Both the position numbers and the translations under genes were made by a program. The notes beneath the pieces are model-generated. The model was not told where the DNA came from, searched no databases, and saw only the letters and a program-made list of their open reading frames with translations. From Babylonia areolata (taxonomy: Eukaryota; Mollusca; Gastropoda; Neogastropoda; Buccinidae), in contig NC_134903.1 in the NCBI RefSeq assembly GCF_041734735.1, positions 740,001 to 804,000 on the forward strand: DNA of 64,000 nucleotides, written 5' to 3'. Below, one piece after another: positions 11,746 through 23,829 of the stretch (position 1 is its first letter; every line of letters starts with the position of its first letter).

Positions 11746-12177
11746 AGAAAAAAAGGGAGTCATATGGGTGGGGAAATCACAAACAGTAGAGTCACAGTAA
11801 CACGTGTTCAGTTGGTACTGACTGACAAAAAGAGTACTGACTGATGAAATAGAACCGGACGTTTCAATCCATCATTTCACCACGTGGTTTAGGTGCTGAG
11901 GAAGGGGACGAGGTAAATAAGATTGAGCAAAACAAGGGAAAGCTTCATTTTACCAGGATGATGAGTTATGCATTTATGCATTTTTATGAAGAGATGTATA
12001 TTATAAACTTTTTTATATATATATATATGTCTTTTACAATAGTTCTCGCGTGAAAATGGAATTCTACGGGTAGTTGATCAGAATTATTCATTTCAGAAAC
12101 ATCAGGCCGAGAGTTATCTTCTTCATCTCCCTTAATAGTGAAGTCACTGGAGCGTCGCACATATGACTGTTCCCAAG

Positions 12178-12810
12178 ATTCCACCAGGTCTGTCAGGTGT
12201 GGGTCATAGTTCACCACCAGGTCTGTCAGTTATGGGTCATAGTTCACCACCAGGTCTGTCAGGTGTGGGTCATAGTTCACCACCAGGTCTGTCAGGTGTG
12301 GGTCATAGTTCACCACCAGGTCTGTCAGTTACGGGTCATAGTTCACCACCAGGTCTGTCAGTTATGGGTCATAGTTCACCACCAGGTCTGTCAGGTGTGG
12401 GTCATAGTTCACCATCAGGTCTGTCAGGTGTGAGTCATAGTTCACCACCAGGTCTGTCAGTTATAGGTCATAGTTCACCACCAGGTCTGTCAGTCATGGG
12501 TCATAGTTCACCACCAGGTCTGTCAGGGGTCATAGTTCACCACCAGGTCTGTCAGGTGTTGGTCATAGTTCACCACCAGGTCTGTCAGGTGTGGGTCATA
12601 GTTCACCACCAGGTCTGTCAATTATGGGTCATAGTTCACCACCAGGTCTGTCAGTTACGGGTCATAGTTCACCACCAGGTCTGTCAGTTACGGGTCATAG
12701 TTCACCACCAGGTCTGTCAGTTACGGGTCATAGTTCACCACCAGGTCTGTCAGTCATGGGTCATAGTTCACCAGATTCCACCAGGTCTGTCAGGTGGTGG
12801 TCATAGCCCA
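12178..12810. repeat. 33-bp minisatellite, about 19 copies
   Basis: Unit 'ccaccaggtctgtcag' plus 'gtgtgggtcatagttca'. The period of 33 keeps plus-strand frames open (GLSGVGHSSPP repeats), which is an artefact. Confidence 0.9.
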
Positions 12811-12954
12811 GGTCTATGCAAATCGTTATTATATTATCCATTCTGCTATGTTGCCCGTCCATCGTCTTTTTTCCCACTCTCCAATAGAGCCCTGTGTGAG
12901 TGCTGCACTGGTGACTTTGGAGTATCGTTGCTGGATGGTATTGATTGTTAACTG

Positions 12955-13640
12955 TTTTCATTGTGCCCGTAGTGCTTCATGCCAAACCCTGTCAAACGCC
13001 TTCTTGAAGTCCGTGATGACGTGGTAAAACACCATTGGTGTTGGAGTAGCTTTTCGCAAAGGGCACGGAGGATGATGATGTGTTCAATGGTACTTCTGCC
13101 TTTGTGGAGCCCAGACAGTTCTTCATCAATGATGGAATCTGTTAGTGGATGTAATCTGTTCAGAATGATTTTGAACATTACTTTGCTAGCACGGCTAATA
13201 GAACTGATGGTATGGTACTTCTGGCAGTGACGGAGATGTTCTTTCTTGGTGAGGGTGGTGATGTACAGTTGGGGCCGTGACATAAGCCATTCAAAGGTGC
13301 GCCACATTTTCTTGCAGATGGCAGTGAAGGTGTCAGATACTGACTTTATGCCGTGCTTCGAAATTTCTGCAGAAAGGTTGCTGATATCTGCCAACAGGTG
13401 CCAACAGACAGAACCAGACTTTCTGACCCTGTGCTGTGAGAGTCCAGGGCCAGCAGGCATACAGGAAAACAGAGAGAATCAGTGCATACAGGAAAACAGA
13501 GAGAATCAGTGCATACAGGAAAACAGAGAGAATCAGTGCATACAGGAAAACAGAGAGAATCAGTGCATACAGGACCTTCAGCTTTGTTTTGAGACCGATG
13601 TTGTTTTCCATCCAATATCGGCTTCAGTCTTTTCAGAGGA
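12955..13640 (-). mobile_element. Rearranged LINE remnant (RTE-like reverse transcriptase pieces)
   Basis: Two pieces in a non-colinear order lie just downstream of receptor gene 2. At 13395-12965 the minus strand reads early reverse-transcriptase motifs (KKEHLRHCQKYHTIS, SKVMFKIILNRL, GRSTIEH) and, after a frameshift near 13035, TDFKKAFDRVWH. At 13620-13440 it reads a C-terminal motif (LKTKLKVLYALILSVFLYAC...WTLTA) that should follow the RT but precedes it here. The element is dead. Confidence 0.75.
13455..13577. repeat. 27-bp repeat expanded inside the LINE coding sequence, four to five copies
   Basis: The unit 'gaatcagtgcatacagg' plus 'aaaacagaga' (27 bp) repeats within the LINE C-terminal segment. 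On the minus strand it multiplies the nine-residue motif YALILSVFL in frame. Confidence 0.85.
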
Positions 13641-13666
13641 GTTGCAGCACAATATCCTAAAACTGT

Positions 13667-16600
13667 TTAATTCTGATTCAAGTCTGTATGAGACTCCAGC
13701 CATTTTAAAAGCTTCAACTCTCTGGATTTTCCCCATTTTTCTGCCAGCGTATTCAATGTGTACATAAAGGGATTAACAGCAGAGTTTAAAGGTAATACGA
13801 ATATTGCCAAAACGACATTCACTTCTCCAGGGATGGCAATACCAGCCAGTGCTAATATTCCACACAATCCAATGGGAAACCAGCACATGAAATCTGTTAC
13901 TGCAATAGTAATCAACCGCCGAGCAATAGTAATGTCTTGTGCCACTTTGGTAGAGTTTGTTTTCAGAGCATTCCTCTGTATGGACCAGTATATGAATGCC
14001 TGGCCCAAGGAGATGAATACAAACAGAACAAAATTAAACACAATCATGACACCAAACGAATACAATTTTCCTTTAAACTTTCTTTTCGTTATTGGCAGTG
14101 GAATGCAGATACCTGTCTGGCTGTAAAATTCCCAGTGTGATGTCACAGGAAGTAAAGGCAGCAAGGCAAGAAACCAGCCAACCAACCAGACCATCAGACA
14201 AACAATTGTTGCTGATGTTCGCTCAAATCTGAAGGGGCTGAACGGAAAGCAGAGGACAATAAACCGATCTAAAGTAATAAGGCAGATGACTAGTGCTGAC
14301 ACCTCACTGGACAACAAAGACAGAAATCCAGCCACCTTACAAGCCATACTGTTTTTCCATGTGTCATCATGATGGAGATACCTGCCACGATACCGTCCAT
14401 CAGCCGCTCCTATCATGGCCATGTAGACACCCATCAGAAAGTCAGCCATTGTGAGGTTGGTGACGAACACACTGAAGCCACTGGAAGAGGTCATGCTCCT
14501 TGCAAACAGACGTGCACAGAAACAGAAGACGTTCCCAGACACTGCCAGACAGGTCACCAGCCACAGAAAGCCACGGTATGTCCATGACTGCAGTAAATCT
14601 TCACACGATGAAATCTCATCCTTGGGGGCATGACAAGATGTGAAGTCAAAGTGGTCAGGGAGCATTTCTTTACAGCATAGTTTATAGTTTTGTGCTGAAA
14701 TAAGCCGCAGGTGGGAAGATGTTTTGAAAATGTCAGGTGGAAACGTTTTCACAGGACTGCCATGTAAGTGCAGTTCACTGAGCTGTGGAGTATACTGAAA
14801 ACCAGCAGGACTGATAGTGTGAATGGATGTAAAAGTTAAATTGAGTGACTGTAAGTGGGGAAATTGTGTCAACTGTTTTGAATCAAATACTGTCAGTGTA
14901 ACGTGTGACAGATCTATCAGTGTGAGGGCACTTTGGTGAATGTCTGGTGAGGGATCAGAATGGAGTGAAGTGATAGGATTGCCAGACAGGGACAATGATA
15001 TCATATTTTCTAAGTTAAGAAGCACAGTCATATTGACAAACTGCAGGCTGTTGTCACTGAGGTCAAGTGATTTTAAATTAAACAACTTCATTTCAGGAAT
15101 CAGAGACAGAGAACACTTGGCAAGAACAAGATGAATAACATATACGTTACTGTTCACATCAGACAGAGTCAAACCTGAACCTGTGGCATCCAAGGAGCGG
15201 ATCTGAGGGAAGAGTGCAGCATGGAAAGGCTGGACACAGAGAAAGGTGTGAACCTGACACAGGCAGCCTACAGGACAGGTAGTATTGCACCACAATTCAT
15301 CATCATGCATTGGGCAGTGAGGCCAGCCATCACACACGTGGTCACTGTGTACACATATCATGGAATGTCGACACCGGAGAAGCCCTGGACACGTAATCTC
15401 TGCACATCCCTCTTCATCGCCATGCTCCATACAGTCATGCACCTCATTGCATCGCGTGTAAACAGGCAGACAGTCGTTGAATTCTCCAGGACAACGATAA
15501 TGACTATGTGGACAAGACTCAGTGTAATTCATTTGCTTTGGGATGAACTGTGAAAGCCCATTGAAATCCACAAGAACAGGAGATGGACACCGCCTCAAAG
15601 AAACGTGTATCGCTTTGACAGCAGTGCAACTCGTTTCATCTGTTTTATCCTGACAGTGAGACATCTGATCACACACGCTGTCATAGGAGACACACTGACC
15701 ATTTGAACACGAGAAGTATGTGTTGACACAATGAGGATGCTGACAAAAAGATTCATCACTAGAATCCAGACAGTCCGCTGTGAAGTCACACACCAGGGAA
15801 TATGACAAAGTGGTTATTTCCCCACTGCACGTGAACGTGAAAACGGGGATATGACTGAAATAGAGACCTGTATCATTCCACAAAGATATGTTTGATGACT
15901 GGTTAGAAAGATGGCAGAGGGGTGTATACTGTTGACCACACACTCCACTATCGTTGAAACCACCAGAAAGAAGCTTGTGAGTCCAAGAACCATCATCACA
16001 TTTTGTGACAGAGTACAGCCCCTTTGATCTTGACATTTGGGGATTGGCGAAAGAAATTCTCATTGGATCACGGGATTCATCTATAGTTTTGTTTCGTTTG
16101 ATTTCACAAATCACCTGAAATAGATAGTTATCACAGTCAATCAGTTCAATGTGCATGTCTTGGAAACGAAGGAAGACACAAGCAATCAAATCGCTGAAGT
16201 ATTTATCATAAGAATAATCAAAAAAGTGATGGAAAACGGTTCTGTCTTCAGAATAAAAACTATGTCTATACATATCAGGCAAAGCGGCATTATTCGAATA
16301 TAAACTGATCAGAAAACTAGAAAAGCTGTTCCAGTATCTCTTTGCCTTATTGGCAATGGCGCCGTAGGGGTCATGCACGCATGTCGGAAGCTTGAGTAAG
16401 CCCCCAAGCGAACTGCAATACTCAGTACCTATTTTGATACCATCTCTTTTATCTCCATTTTTCTCCACTTTCACAATTTTATAACATCGGTCACATAAGG
16501 CCACCAACCCCTGACAGTCAGCACTGCTGAAGGGACAATGTTCTGTTTCATCCCGTCCATCTTCACACTCTGTCTCCAGGTTACAATCCATGTGGTGCTG

Positions 16601-17031
16601 AAAGCTGGAATAGTGCTCCACTGAACAGTTCCACAAACCACTGGATAACTTTTGTGGTACTTTACTTTCAGGGAAAAACGAAATGAAAAACTGAAAACAA
16701 GGTGTGTTGGTTTTTTTGATGCATTTATCGCTTTCAAAAGAAGCAATGAATTTTGTTTCATTAAAATAAAATATCTGTGCAATCTCGGGCTCAAACTTGT
16801 GCACATTCCAGACGAGAATTCTGTCGTCAGATCTCTGACATTCATGACGACACTGATACAGACTGATGTACACTATATATGGCGACAGCTCTGTGACACT
16901 GACCATGAATGAATGTCCCACTGGTACTTGTACTTTGCTCCACATGATCTGTGTGGAACTTCCACTTGCGTTTCTTCTCAGTGTAAAGTACCCCGATGAT
17001 GGTGATGTCATAACAAGTACCACCCCGGGTG
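13667..17031 (-). CDS. GRL101-like LDLa/C-type lectin/LRR seven-helix receptor, paralog 2 (main exon)
   Basis: Tandem paralog of the gene at 2432-6201, with the same domain order and about 1120 codons in this exon. It has a CUB-like N-terminus (SPSSGYFTLRRN), one LDLa (about 16590-16535), a C-type-lectin-like region (about 16515-16100, ending VICEIK), four LDLa modules (15830-15290; SSDESFC, KTDETSC, GDEEGC, DDELWC), the N-terminal LRR cap (CPVGCLC), leucine-rich repeats to about 14700, a C-terminal cap, then seven helices (14600-13740). Helix 3 ends LDRF (about 14265), so the key Asp-Arg pair is kept, and helix 7 carries NPFMY. The exon start is set by a TAG acceptor (17033-17032) that joins in phase to a signal-peptide exon at 17108-17168, giving about 1141 residues. 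The ligand and G protein are unknown. Confidence 0.88.
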
Positions 17032-17107
17032 CTATGATTGTTATAGTTGTTATTGGCGTTGTTCAACGATTTATGATATTCAAAAGATATAAAAGTGATA
17101 TACCTAC

Positions 17108-17168
17108 CAAGCAACCTGACAACCATGAAAGACAAGCACAATAAACATGAATAAAGTAACATGAGCAT
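17108..17168 (-). CDS. Signal-peptide exon of receptor gene 2
   Basis: ATG at 17168-17166 opens MLMLLYSCLLCLSFMVVRLL, a textbook signal peptide. After 20 codons plus one base (G at 17108) the canonical donor GTAGGT begins. Splicing over a 76-bp intron (17107-17032) to the TAG acceptor restores the receptor frame as ...RLL-A-PGVVLVM.... The intron is short and its pyrimidine tract weak, but the signal peptide, donor and frame agree. An in-frame ATG exists further upstream at 17213. Confidence 0.65.
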
Positions 17169-17319
17169 TTGAACACATGTCTTCAGTGCGCAGGGCCTGA
17201 AACAGAAAGACACGGGAGGAAACTACACACTCAGCCGATCAACAATGAAAGCACATACGTAAACTTCTTCTTCTCCCTAAACTCACCAGCTTTTTCCAAT
17301 GGTGTCTTTCAAATGCTGC

Positions 17320-18302
17320 AAAGTCTGTCAAAGTCCGCAAAGTCTGTCAAAGTCTGTCAAAGTCTGTCAAAATCTGCAAAGTCTGTCAAAGTCTGAAAAG
17401 TCTGTCAAAGTCTGTCAAAATCTGCAAAGTCTGTCAAAGCCTGCAAAGTCTGTCAAAGTCTGCAAAGTTTGTCAAAGTCTGTCAAAGTCTGCAAAGTCTG
17501 TCAAAGTCAAGGTTTGTCAAAGTCTGTCAAGTCTGCCAAAGTATGTCAAAGTCTGTAAGAGTGTGTCATAGTCTGTCAAAGTCTGTCAAAGTCTGTCAAG
17601 TCCGTCAAAGTCTGTCAAAGTCTGTCAAAGTCTGTCAAAGTCTGTCAAAGTCTGTCAAGTCCGTCAAAGTCTGTCAAAGTCCGTCAAAGTCTGTCAAAGT
17701 CCGTCAAAGTCTGTCAAAGTCTGTCAAAGTCCGTCAAAGTCTGTCACAGTCTGTCAAAGTCTATCAAGGTATGTCAAAGTCCGTCAAAGTATGTCAAAGT
17801 TCGTCAAAATCTGTCAAAGTCTGTCAAAGTTTGTCAAAGTATGTTAAAGTCTGTCAAAGTCCGTCAAAGTCCGTCAAAGTCCGTCAAAGTCTGTCAAAGT
17901 CCGTCAAAGTCTGTCAAAGTCTGTCAACGTTCGTCAAAGTATGTCAAAGTATGTCAAAGTTTGTCAAAGTATGTTAAAGTCTGTCAAAGTCTGTCAATGT
18001 CCGTCAAAGTCTGTCAAAGTATGTCAAAGTTTGTCAAAGTCTGTCAAAGTCTGTCAATGTCTGTCAATGTCCGTCAAAGTCTGTCAAAGTATGTCAAAGT
18101 CTGTCAAAGTATGTCAAAGTTTGTCAAAGTCTGTCAAAGTCTGTCAATGTCTGTCAATGTCCGTCAAAGTCTGTCAAAGTCTGTCAAAGTCTGTCAATGT
18201 CTGTCAATGTCCGTCAAAGTCTGTCAAAGTCTGTCAATGTCCTTCAAAGTCTGTCAAAGTATGTCAAAGTCTGTCAAAGTCCGTCAAAGTCTGTCAAAGT
18301 CT
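17320..18302. repeat. 10-bp tandem array (agtctgtcaa), about 98 copies
   Basis: Decamer 'agtctgtcaa' with the variants ccg, atg and ttg at the 'ctg' position. It starts about 150 bp upstream of the receptor 2 signal exon. Plus-strand frames (SVKVCQSLSK) are artefacts of the repeat. Confidence 0.95.
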
Positions 18303-18356
18303 GGGTATCCGCGAATGGGTTTCCTGTCCATTCTGCAGCATTGTTACTTCATCGGT

Positions 18357-18388
18357 TTGTTGTTGTTGTTGTTGTTGTTGTTGTTTGT
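18357..18388. repeat. (TTG)n microsatellite
   Basis: Ten TTG copies directly after the decamer array. Confidence 0.85.
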
Positions 18389-18483
18389 GTGTGCTTGTTC
18401 TGTCTTCCCCATCCGTCTCCCTCCCTCAGTCGTGTTTGTCCTCTTGCACAAGTCTGTATGAATTAGTCCACTCTGATAGGTAC

Positions 18484-21400
18484 ACAATTGTGTGGTGTGT
18501 GATGATAAAACACGCTGTGTGATGTGTGATGATAAAACACACTGTGTGATGTGTGATGATAAAACACACTGTGTGTGGTGTGTGATGATAAAACACACTG
18601 TGTGTGGTGTGTGATGATAAAACACACTGTGTGTGGTGTGATGATAAAACACACTGTGTGAGGTGTGTGATGATAAAACACACTGTGTGTGGTGTGTGAT
18701 GATAAAACACACTGTGTGAGGTGTGTGATGATAAAACACACTGTGTGTGATGTGTGATGATAAAACACACTGTGTGTGGTGTGTGATGATAAAACACACT
18801 GTGTGTGGTGTGTGATGATAAAACACACTGTGTGTGGTGTGTGATGATAAAACACACTGTGTGTGGTGTGTGATGATAAAACACGCTGTGTGTGGTGTGT
18901 GATGATAAAACACGCTGTGTGAGGTGTGTGATGATAAAACACACTGTGTGTGATGATAAAACACACTGTGTGTGGTGTGTGATGATAAAACACACTGTGT
19001 GAGGTGTGTGATGATAAAACACATTGTGTGTGGTGTGTGAAGATAAAACACGCTGTGTGTGATGATAAAACACACTGTGTGTGATGATAAAACACACTGT
19101 GTGTGGTGTGTGATGATAAAACACGCTGTGTGTGGTGTGTGATGATAAAACACGCTGTGTGTGGTGTGTGATGATAAAACACATTGTGTGAGGTGTGTGA
19201 TGATAAAACACGCTGTGTGTGGTGTGTGATGATAAAACACACTGTGAGGTGTGTGATGATAAAACACACTGTGTGATGTGTGTGATGATAAAACACACTG
19301 TGTGATGTCTGATGATAAAACACGCTGTGTGTGGTGTGTGATGATAAAACACACTGTGTGTGATGATAAAACACACTGTGTGTGGTGTGTGATGATAAAA
19401 CACGCTGTGTGAGGTGTGTGATGATAAAACACACTGTGTGTAGTGTGTGATGATAAAACTCACTGTGTGTGATGATAAAACACACTGTGTCTGGTGTGTG
19501 ATGGTAAAACACACTGTGTGATGTGTGTGATGATAAAACACACTGTGTGTGGTGTGTGATGATAAAACACACTGTGTGATGTGTGTGATGATAAAACACA
19601 CTGTGTGTGGTGTGTGATGATAAAACACACTGTGTGTGGTGTGTGATGATAAAACACACTGTGTGATGTGTGTGAAGATAAAACACACTGTGTGAGGTGT
19701 GTGATGATAAAACACACTGTGTGATGTGTGTGATGATAAAACACACTGTGTGTGGTGTGTGAAGATAAAACACACTGTGTGTGATGATAAAACACGCTGT
19801 GTGATGTGTGTGAAGATAAAACACACTGTGTGTGATGATAAAACACGCTGTGTGTGGTGTGTGAAGATAAAACACACTGTGTGTGAAGATAAAACACACT
19901 GTGTATGATGTGATGATAAAACACACTGTGTGTGGTGTGTGAAGATAAAACACACTGTGTGTGGTGTGTGAAGATAAAACACACTGTGTGATGTGTGTGA
20001 TGATAAAACACGCTGTGTGTGATGATAAAACACACTGTGTGTGATGATAAAACACACTGTGTGTGATGATAAAACACACTGTGTGTGGTGTGTGAAGATA
20101 AAACACACTGTGTGTGGTGTGTGATGATAAAACACACTGTGTGTGGTGTGTGAAGATAAAACACACTGTGTGTGATGATAAAACACACTGTGTGTGGTGT
20201 GTGATGATAAAACACACTGTGTGAGGTGTGTGAAGATAAAGCACACTGTGTGTGGTGTGTGAAGATAAAACACACTGTGTGATGTGTGTGATGATAAAAC
20301 ACGCTGTGTGTGATGATAAAACACACTGTGTGGTGTGTGATGATAAAACACACTGTGTGTGGTGTGTGATGATAAAACACACTGTGTGTGGTGTGTGATG
20401 ATAAAACACACTGTGTGTGGTGTGTGATGATAAAACACGCTGTGTGTGGTGTGTGATGATAAAACACACTGTGTGTGGTGTGTGATGATAAAACACGCTG
20501 TGTGTGGTGTGTGATGATAAAACACGCTGTGTGTGGTGTGTGATGATAAAACACACTGTGTGTGGTGTGTGATGATAAAACACGCTGTGTGTGGTGTGTG
20601 ATGATAAAACACGCTGTGTGTGGTGTGTGATGATAAAACACACTGTGTGAGGTGTGTGATGATAAAACACGCTGTGTGTGGTGTGTGATGATAAAACACA
20701 CTGTGTGATGTGTGTGAAGATAAAACACACTGTGTGTGGTGTGTGATGATAAAACACACTGTGTGTGATGATAAAACACACTGTGTGTGGTGTGTGAAGA
20801 TAAAACACACTGTGTGTGATGATAAAACACGCTGTGTGTGGTGTGTGAAGATAAAACACACTGTGTGTGATGATAAAACACGCTGTGTGTGGTGTGTGAA
20901 GATAAAACACACTGTGTGTGAAGATAAAACACACTGTGTGTGATGTGATGATAAAACACACTGTGTGTGGTGTGTGAAGATAAAACACACTGTGTGTGGT
21001 GTGTGATGATAAAACACACTGTGTGTGGTGTGTGAAGATAAAACACACTGTGTGTGATGATAAAACACACTGTGTGTGGTGTGTGATGATAAAACACACT
21101 GTGTGAGGTGTGTGAAGATAAAGCACACTGTGTGTGGTGTGTGAAGATAAAACACACTGTGTGATGTGTGTGATGATAAAACACGCTGTGTGTGATGATA
21201 AAACACACTGTGTGTGGTGTGTGATGATAAAACACACTGTGTGAGGTGTGTGATGATAAAACACACTGTGTGTGGTGTGTGAAGATAAAACACACTGTGT
21301 GATGTGTGTGATGATAAAACACGCTGTGTCTGGTGTGTGATGATAAAACACACTGTGTGTGGTGTGTGATGATAAAACACACTGTGTGTGGTGTGTGATG

Positions 21401-22466
21401 ATAAAACACACTGTGTGTGGTGTGTGATGATAAAACACGCTGTGTGTGGTGTGTGATGATAAAACACACTGTGTGTGGTGTGTGATGATAAAACACGCTG
21501 TGTGTGGTGTGTGATGATAAAACACGCTGTGTGTGGTGTGTGATGATAAAACACACTGTGTGTGGTGTGTGATGATAAAACACGCTGTGTGTGGTGTGTG
21601 ATGATAAAACACGCTGTGTGTGGTGTGTGATGATAAAACACGCTGTGTGTGGTGTGTGATGATAAAACACGCTGTGTGTGGTGTGTGATGATAAAACACA
21701 CTGTGTGTGGTGTGTGATGATAAAACACGCTGTGTGTGGTGTGTGATGATAAAACACACTGTGTGTGATGTGTGATGATAAAACACACTGTGTGTGATGT
21801 GTGATGATAAAACACACTGTGTGGTGTGTGATGATAAAACACACTGTGTGTGGTGTGTGATGATAAAACACGCTGTGTGTGGTGTGTGATGATAAAACAC
21901 ACTGTGTGTGGTGTGTGATGATAAAACACGCTGTGTGTGGTGTGTGATGATAAAACACACTGTGTGTGATGATAAAACACACTGTGTGTGGTGTGTGATG
22001 ATAAAACACACTGTGTGTGGTGTGTGATGATAAAACACACTGTGAGGTGTGTGATGATAAAACACACTGTGTGAGGTGTGTGATGATAAAACACACTGTG
22101 TGTGATGATAAAACACACTGTGTGTGGTGTGTGATGATAAAACACACTGTGTGTGGTGTGTGATGATAAAACACACTGTGTGTGGTGTGTGATGATAAAA
22201 CACACTGTGTGAGGTGTGTGATGATAAAACACACTGTGTGATGTGTGATGATAAAACACACTGTGAGGTGTGTGATGATAAAACACACTGTGTGAGGTGT
22301 GTGATGATAAAACACACTGTGTGTGATGATAAAACACACTGTGTGTGGTGTGTGATGATAAAACACACTGTGTGTTGTGTGATGATAAAACACGCTGTGT
22401 GTGGTGTGTGATGATAAAACACACTGTGTGTGGTGTGTGATGATAAAACACACTGTGAGGTGTGTC
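18484..22466. repeat. 4-kb minisatellite of 22- and 29-bp units
   Basis: The core 'gatgataaaacacactgtgt' is followed either by 'gt' (22 bp) or by 'gtggtgtgt' (29 bp); variants include gaagat, cacgct and gaggtgtgt. About 145 units are present. Minus-strand frames stay open for over 1300 codons (FYHHTPHTVCFII repeats), but all three frames read alike and there is no start or splice context, so no protein is inferred. Each unit holds a small inverted repeat, CACAC-T-GTGTG. Confidence 0.95.
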
Positions 22467-22469
22467 AAG

Positions 22470-23030
22470 TCATGAAAACAGCCAGTTCATGTTTCTAAGT
22501 TTACCACTGCAGAGAAAGGCCCGGAAACGTATGTCCTTCCTTCCTTGCAAAACTATGTGCCGTGTTGGCATTGAGATGATGCCAGTATTTCGTTCCTTGA
22601 ATTAACAATGGATCTTCCTCGTTCTTCTTCCTCTCCCTTCACTAGGAAGTCTTTAGGCTGCTGCACAACACAACTATTCACTACATATCCCAGGAATGTC
22701 GGTGATGTGTCACAGCCTGAGTACTCTGCACATGGTTTTCCTGTGCGAGTTTGGTGCAATAGCAAACAAGAAGAAGTGTATTTTTCTCTCTGTCTATACC
22801 TACACGGCTTCCAGTCAGTTCTGCTCACGCCTTCCCACCAGCCACAACACCAGCCTGTAGATCCAAGTGACGGAAACCCAGGAACAAGTGGAACGTGTGA
22901 AATACGTGCTGTTAAAGATTTCTGTTGGGTCTGGTGTATAAGTGACAAAGAGTAGAAGGCAAATGAACCGCACTTATATACACACATACGCGCAATTACA
23001 GAGATACACAGACACAGACACTGACACACG
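22470..23030 (-). other. Unique stretch with a cysteine-rich open frame of unknown nature
   Basis: Between two arrays the minus strand is open from about 22940 to 22553. It encodes segments such as GWCCGWWEGVSRTDWKPC and GCDTSPTFLGYVVNSC with eight or more cysteines. A possible acceptor (AAATCTTTAACAG, near 22910) precedes it. I recognise no family. It could be an exon of a secreted protein, a transposon scrap, or chance. Confidence 0.2.
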
Positions 23031-23034
23031 CACA

Positions 23035-23035
23035 T

Positions 23036-23080
<45 letters not shown>

Positions 23081-23087
23081 AGCAAGC

Positions 23088-23155
<68 letters not shown>
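23035..23155. repeat. (CA)n microsatellite
   Basis: Two CA runs separated by an AAGC-rich interruption. Confidence 0.9.
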
Positions 23156-23283
23156 TTTTCCCATTTTTTCTAATGATTTATTGCTTGAAGAAGGCAGGAG
23201 TACTGCCAAACCGCGTGCACACACATCGACACTCACACAGAGGATCTTCATTCACATATTGCTGAAAGATTTATTGCTTCATG

Positions 23284-23319
<36 letters not shown>

Positions 23320-23320
23320 T
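23284..23320. repeat. (CA)n microsatellite
   Basis: Short CA run. It is flanked by two similar copies of 'gatttattgcttcatgtcac' / 'gttttattgcttcaagtcac'. Confidence 0.8.
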
Positions 23321-23407
23321 CTTGATTTACAGATACCTGGAAGTTTTATTGCTTCAAGTCACACACACGTGTGTATTCCATGAAAGCATTTGAGGCTAAA
23401 TAATTCA

Positions 23408-23506
23408 ACCAAAAGTGAGAGAGAGAAAGAGGGATGGAGAGATAGAGAGGGAGAGAGAGAGAGATAGGAACAGACAGACAGACAGACAGACAAAGACAGA
23501 CAGATA
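23408..23506. repeat. (AG)n and (ACAG)n microsatellite
   Basis: Purine-rich AG run passing into ACAG repeats. Confidence 0.85.
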
Positions 23507-23659
23507 TGACTCACTGCTAATTTGTCGACACCTGGGTGGCATGCATGATATACCAGTCTGGAGAAAAGATTCTATCTGTTGATGTGTACAGTGAAGAAGC
23601 CAGCAGTGTTGTAATGCTTGGCCGTGCTTCCTGTGGAAACAAGTGTGTGTTTGGTTCTG

Positions 23660-23676
23660 TGCTGTGCTGTGCTGTG

Positions 23677-23727
<51 letters not shown>
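23660..23727. repeat. (GT)n microsatellite
   Basis: Repeats of GTGCT followed by a long GT run and a short G-rich tail. Confidence 0.9.
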
Positions 23728-23729
<2 letters not shown>

Positions 23730-23829
23730 GGGGAGGGGAGGGGGGCGAGAGGAGGAGAAACTGTGTGCACACACCAGGCACATAGAGTTCTCAATATTCC
23801 AAACCATGTCAAAATCTATCTCCCGCTAC

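Noticed and set aside
17299-18522. Basic SVKVCQSLSK repeat protein on the plus strand
   Set aside because: A 10-bp unit cycles through three frames with the same peptide; there is no independent coding evidence.
18426-22451. Very long open frames (over 1300 codons, three overlapping minus frames) rich in His, Thr, Cys and Phe
   Set aside because: They are produced by the 22/29-bp array. All three frames read the same repeat peptide, with no start context or domain.
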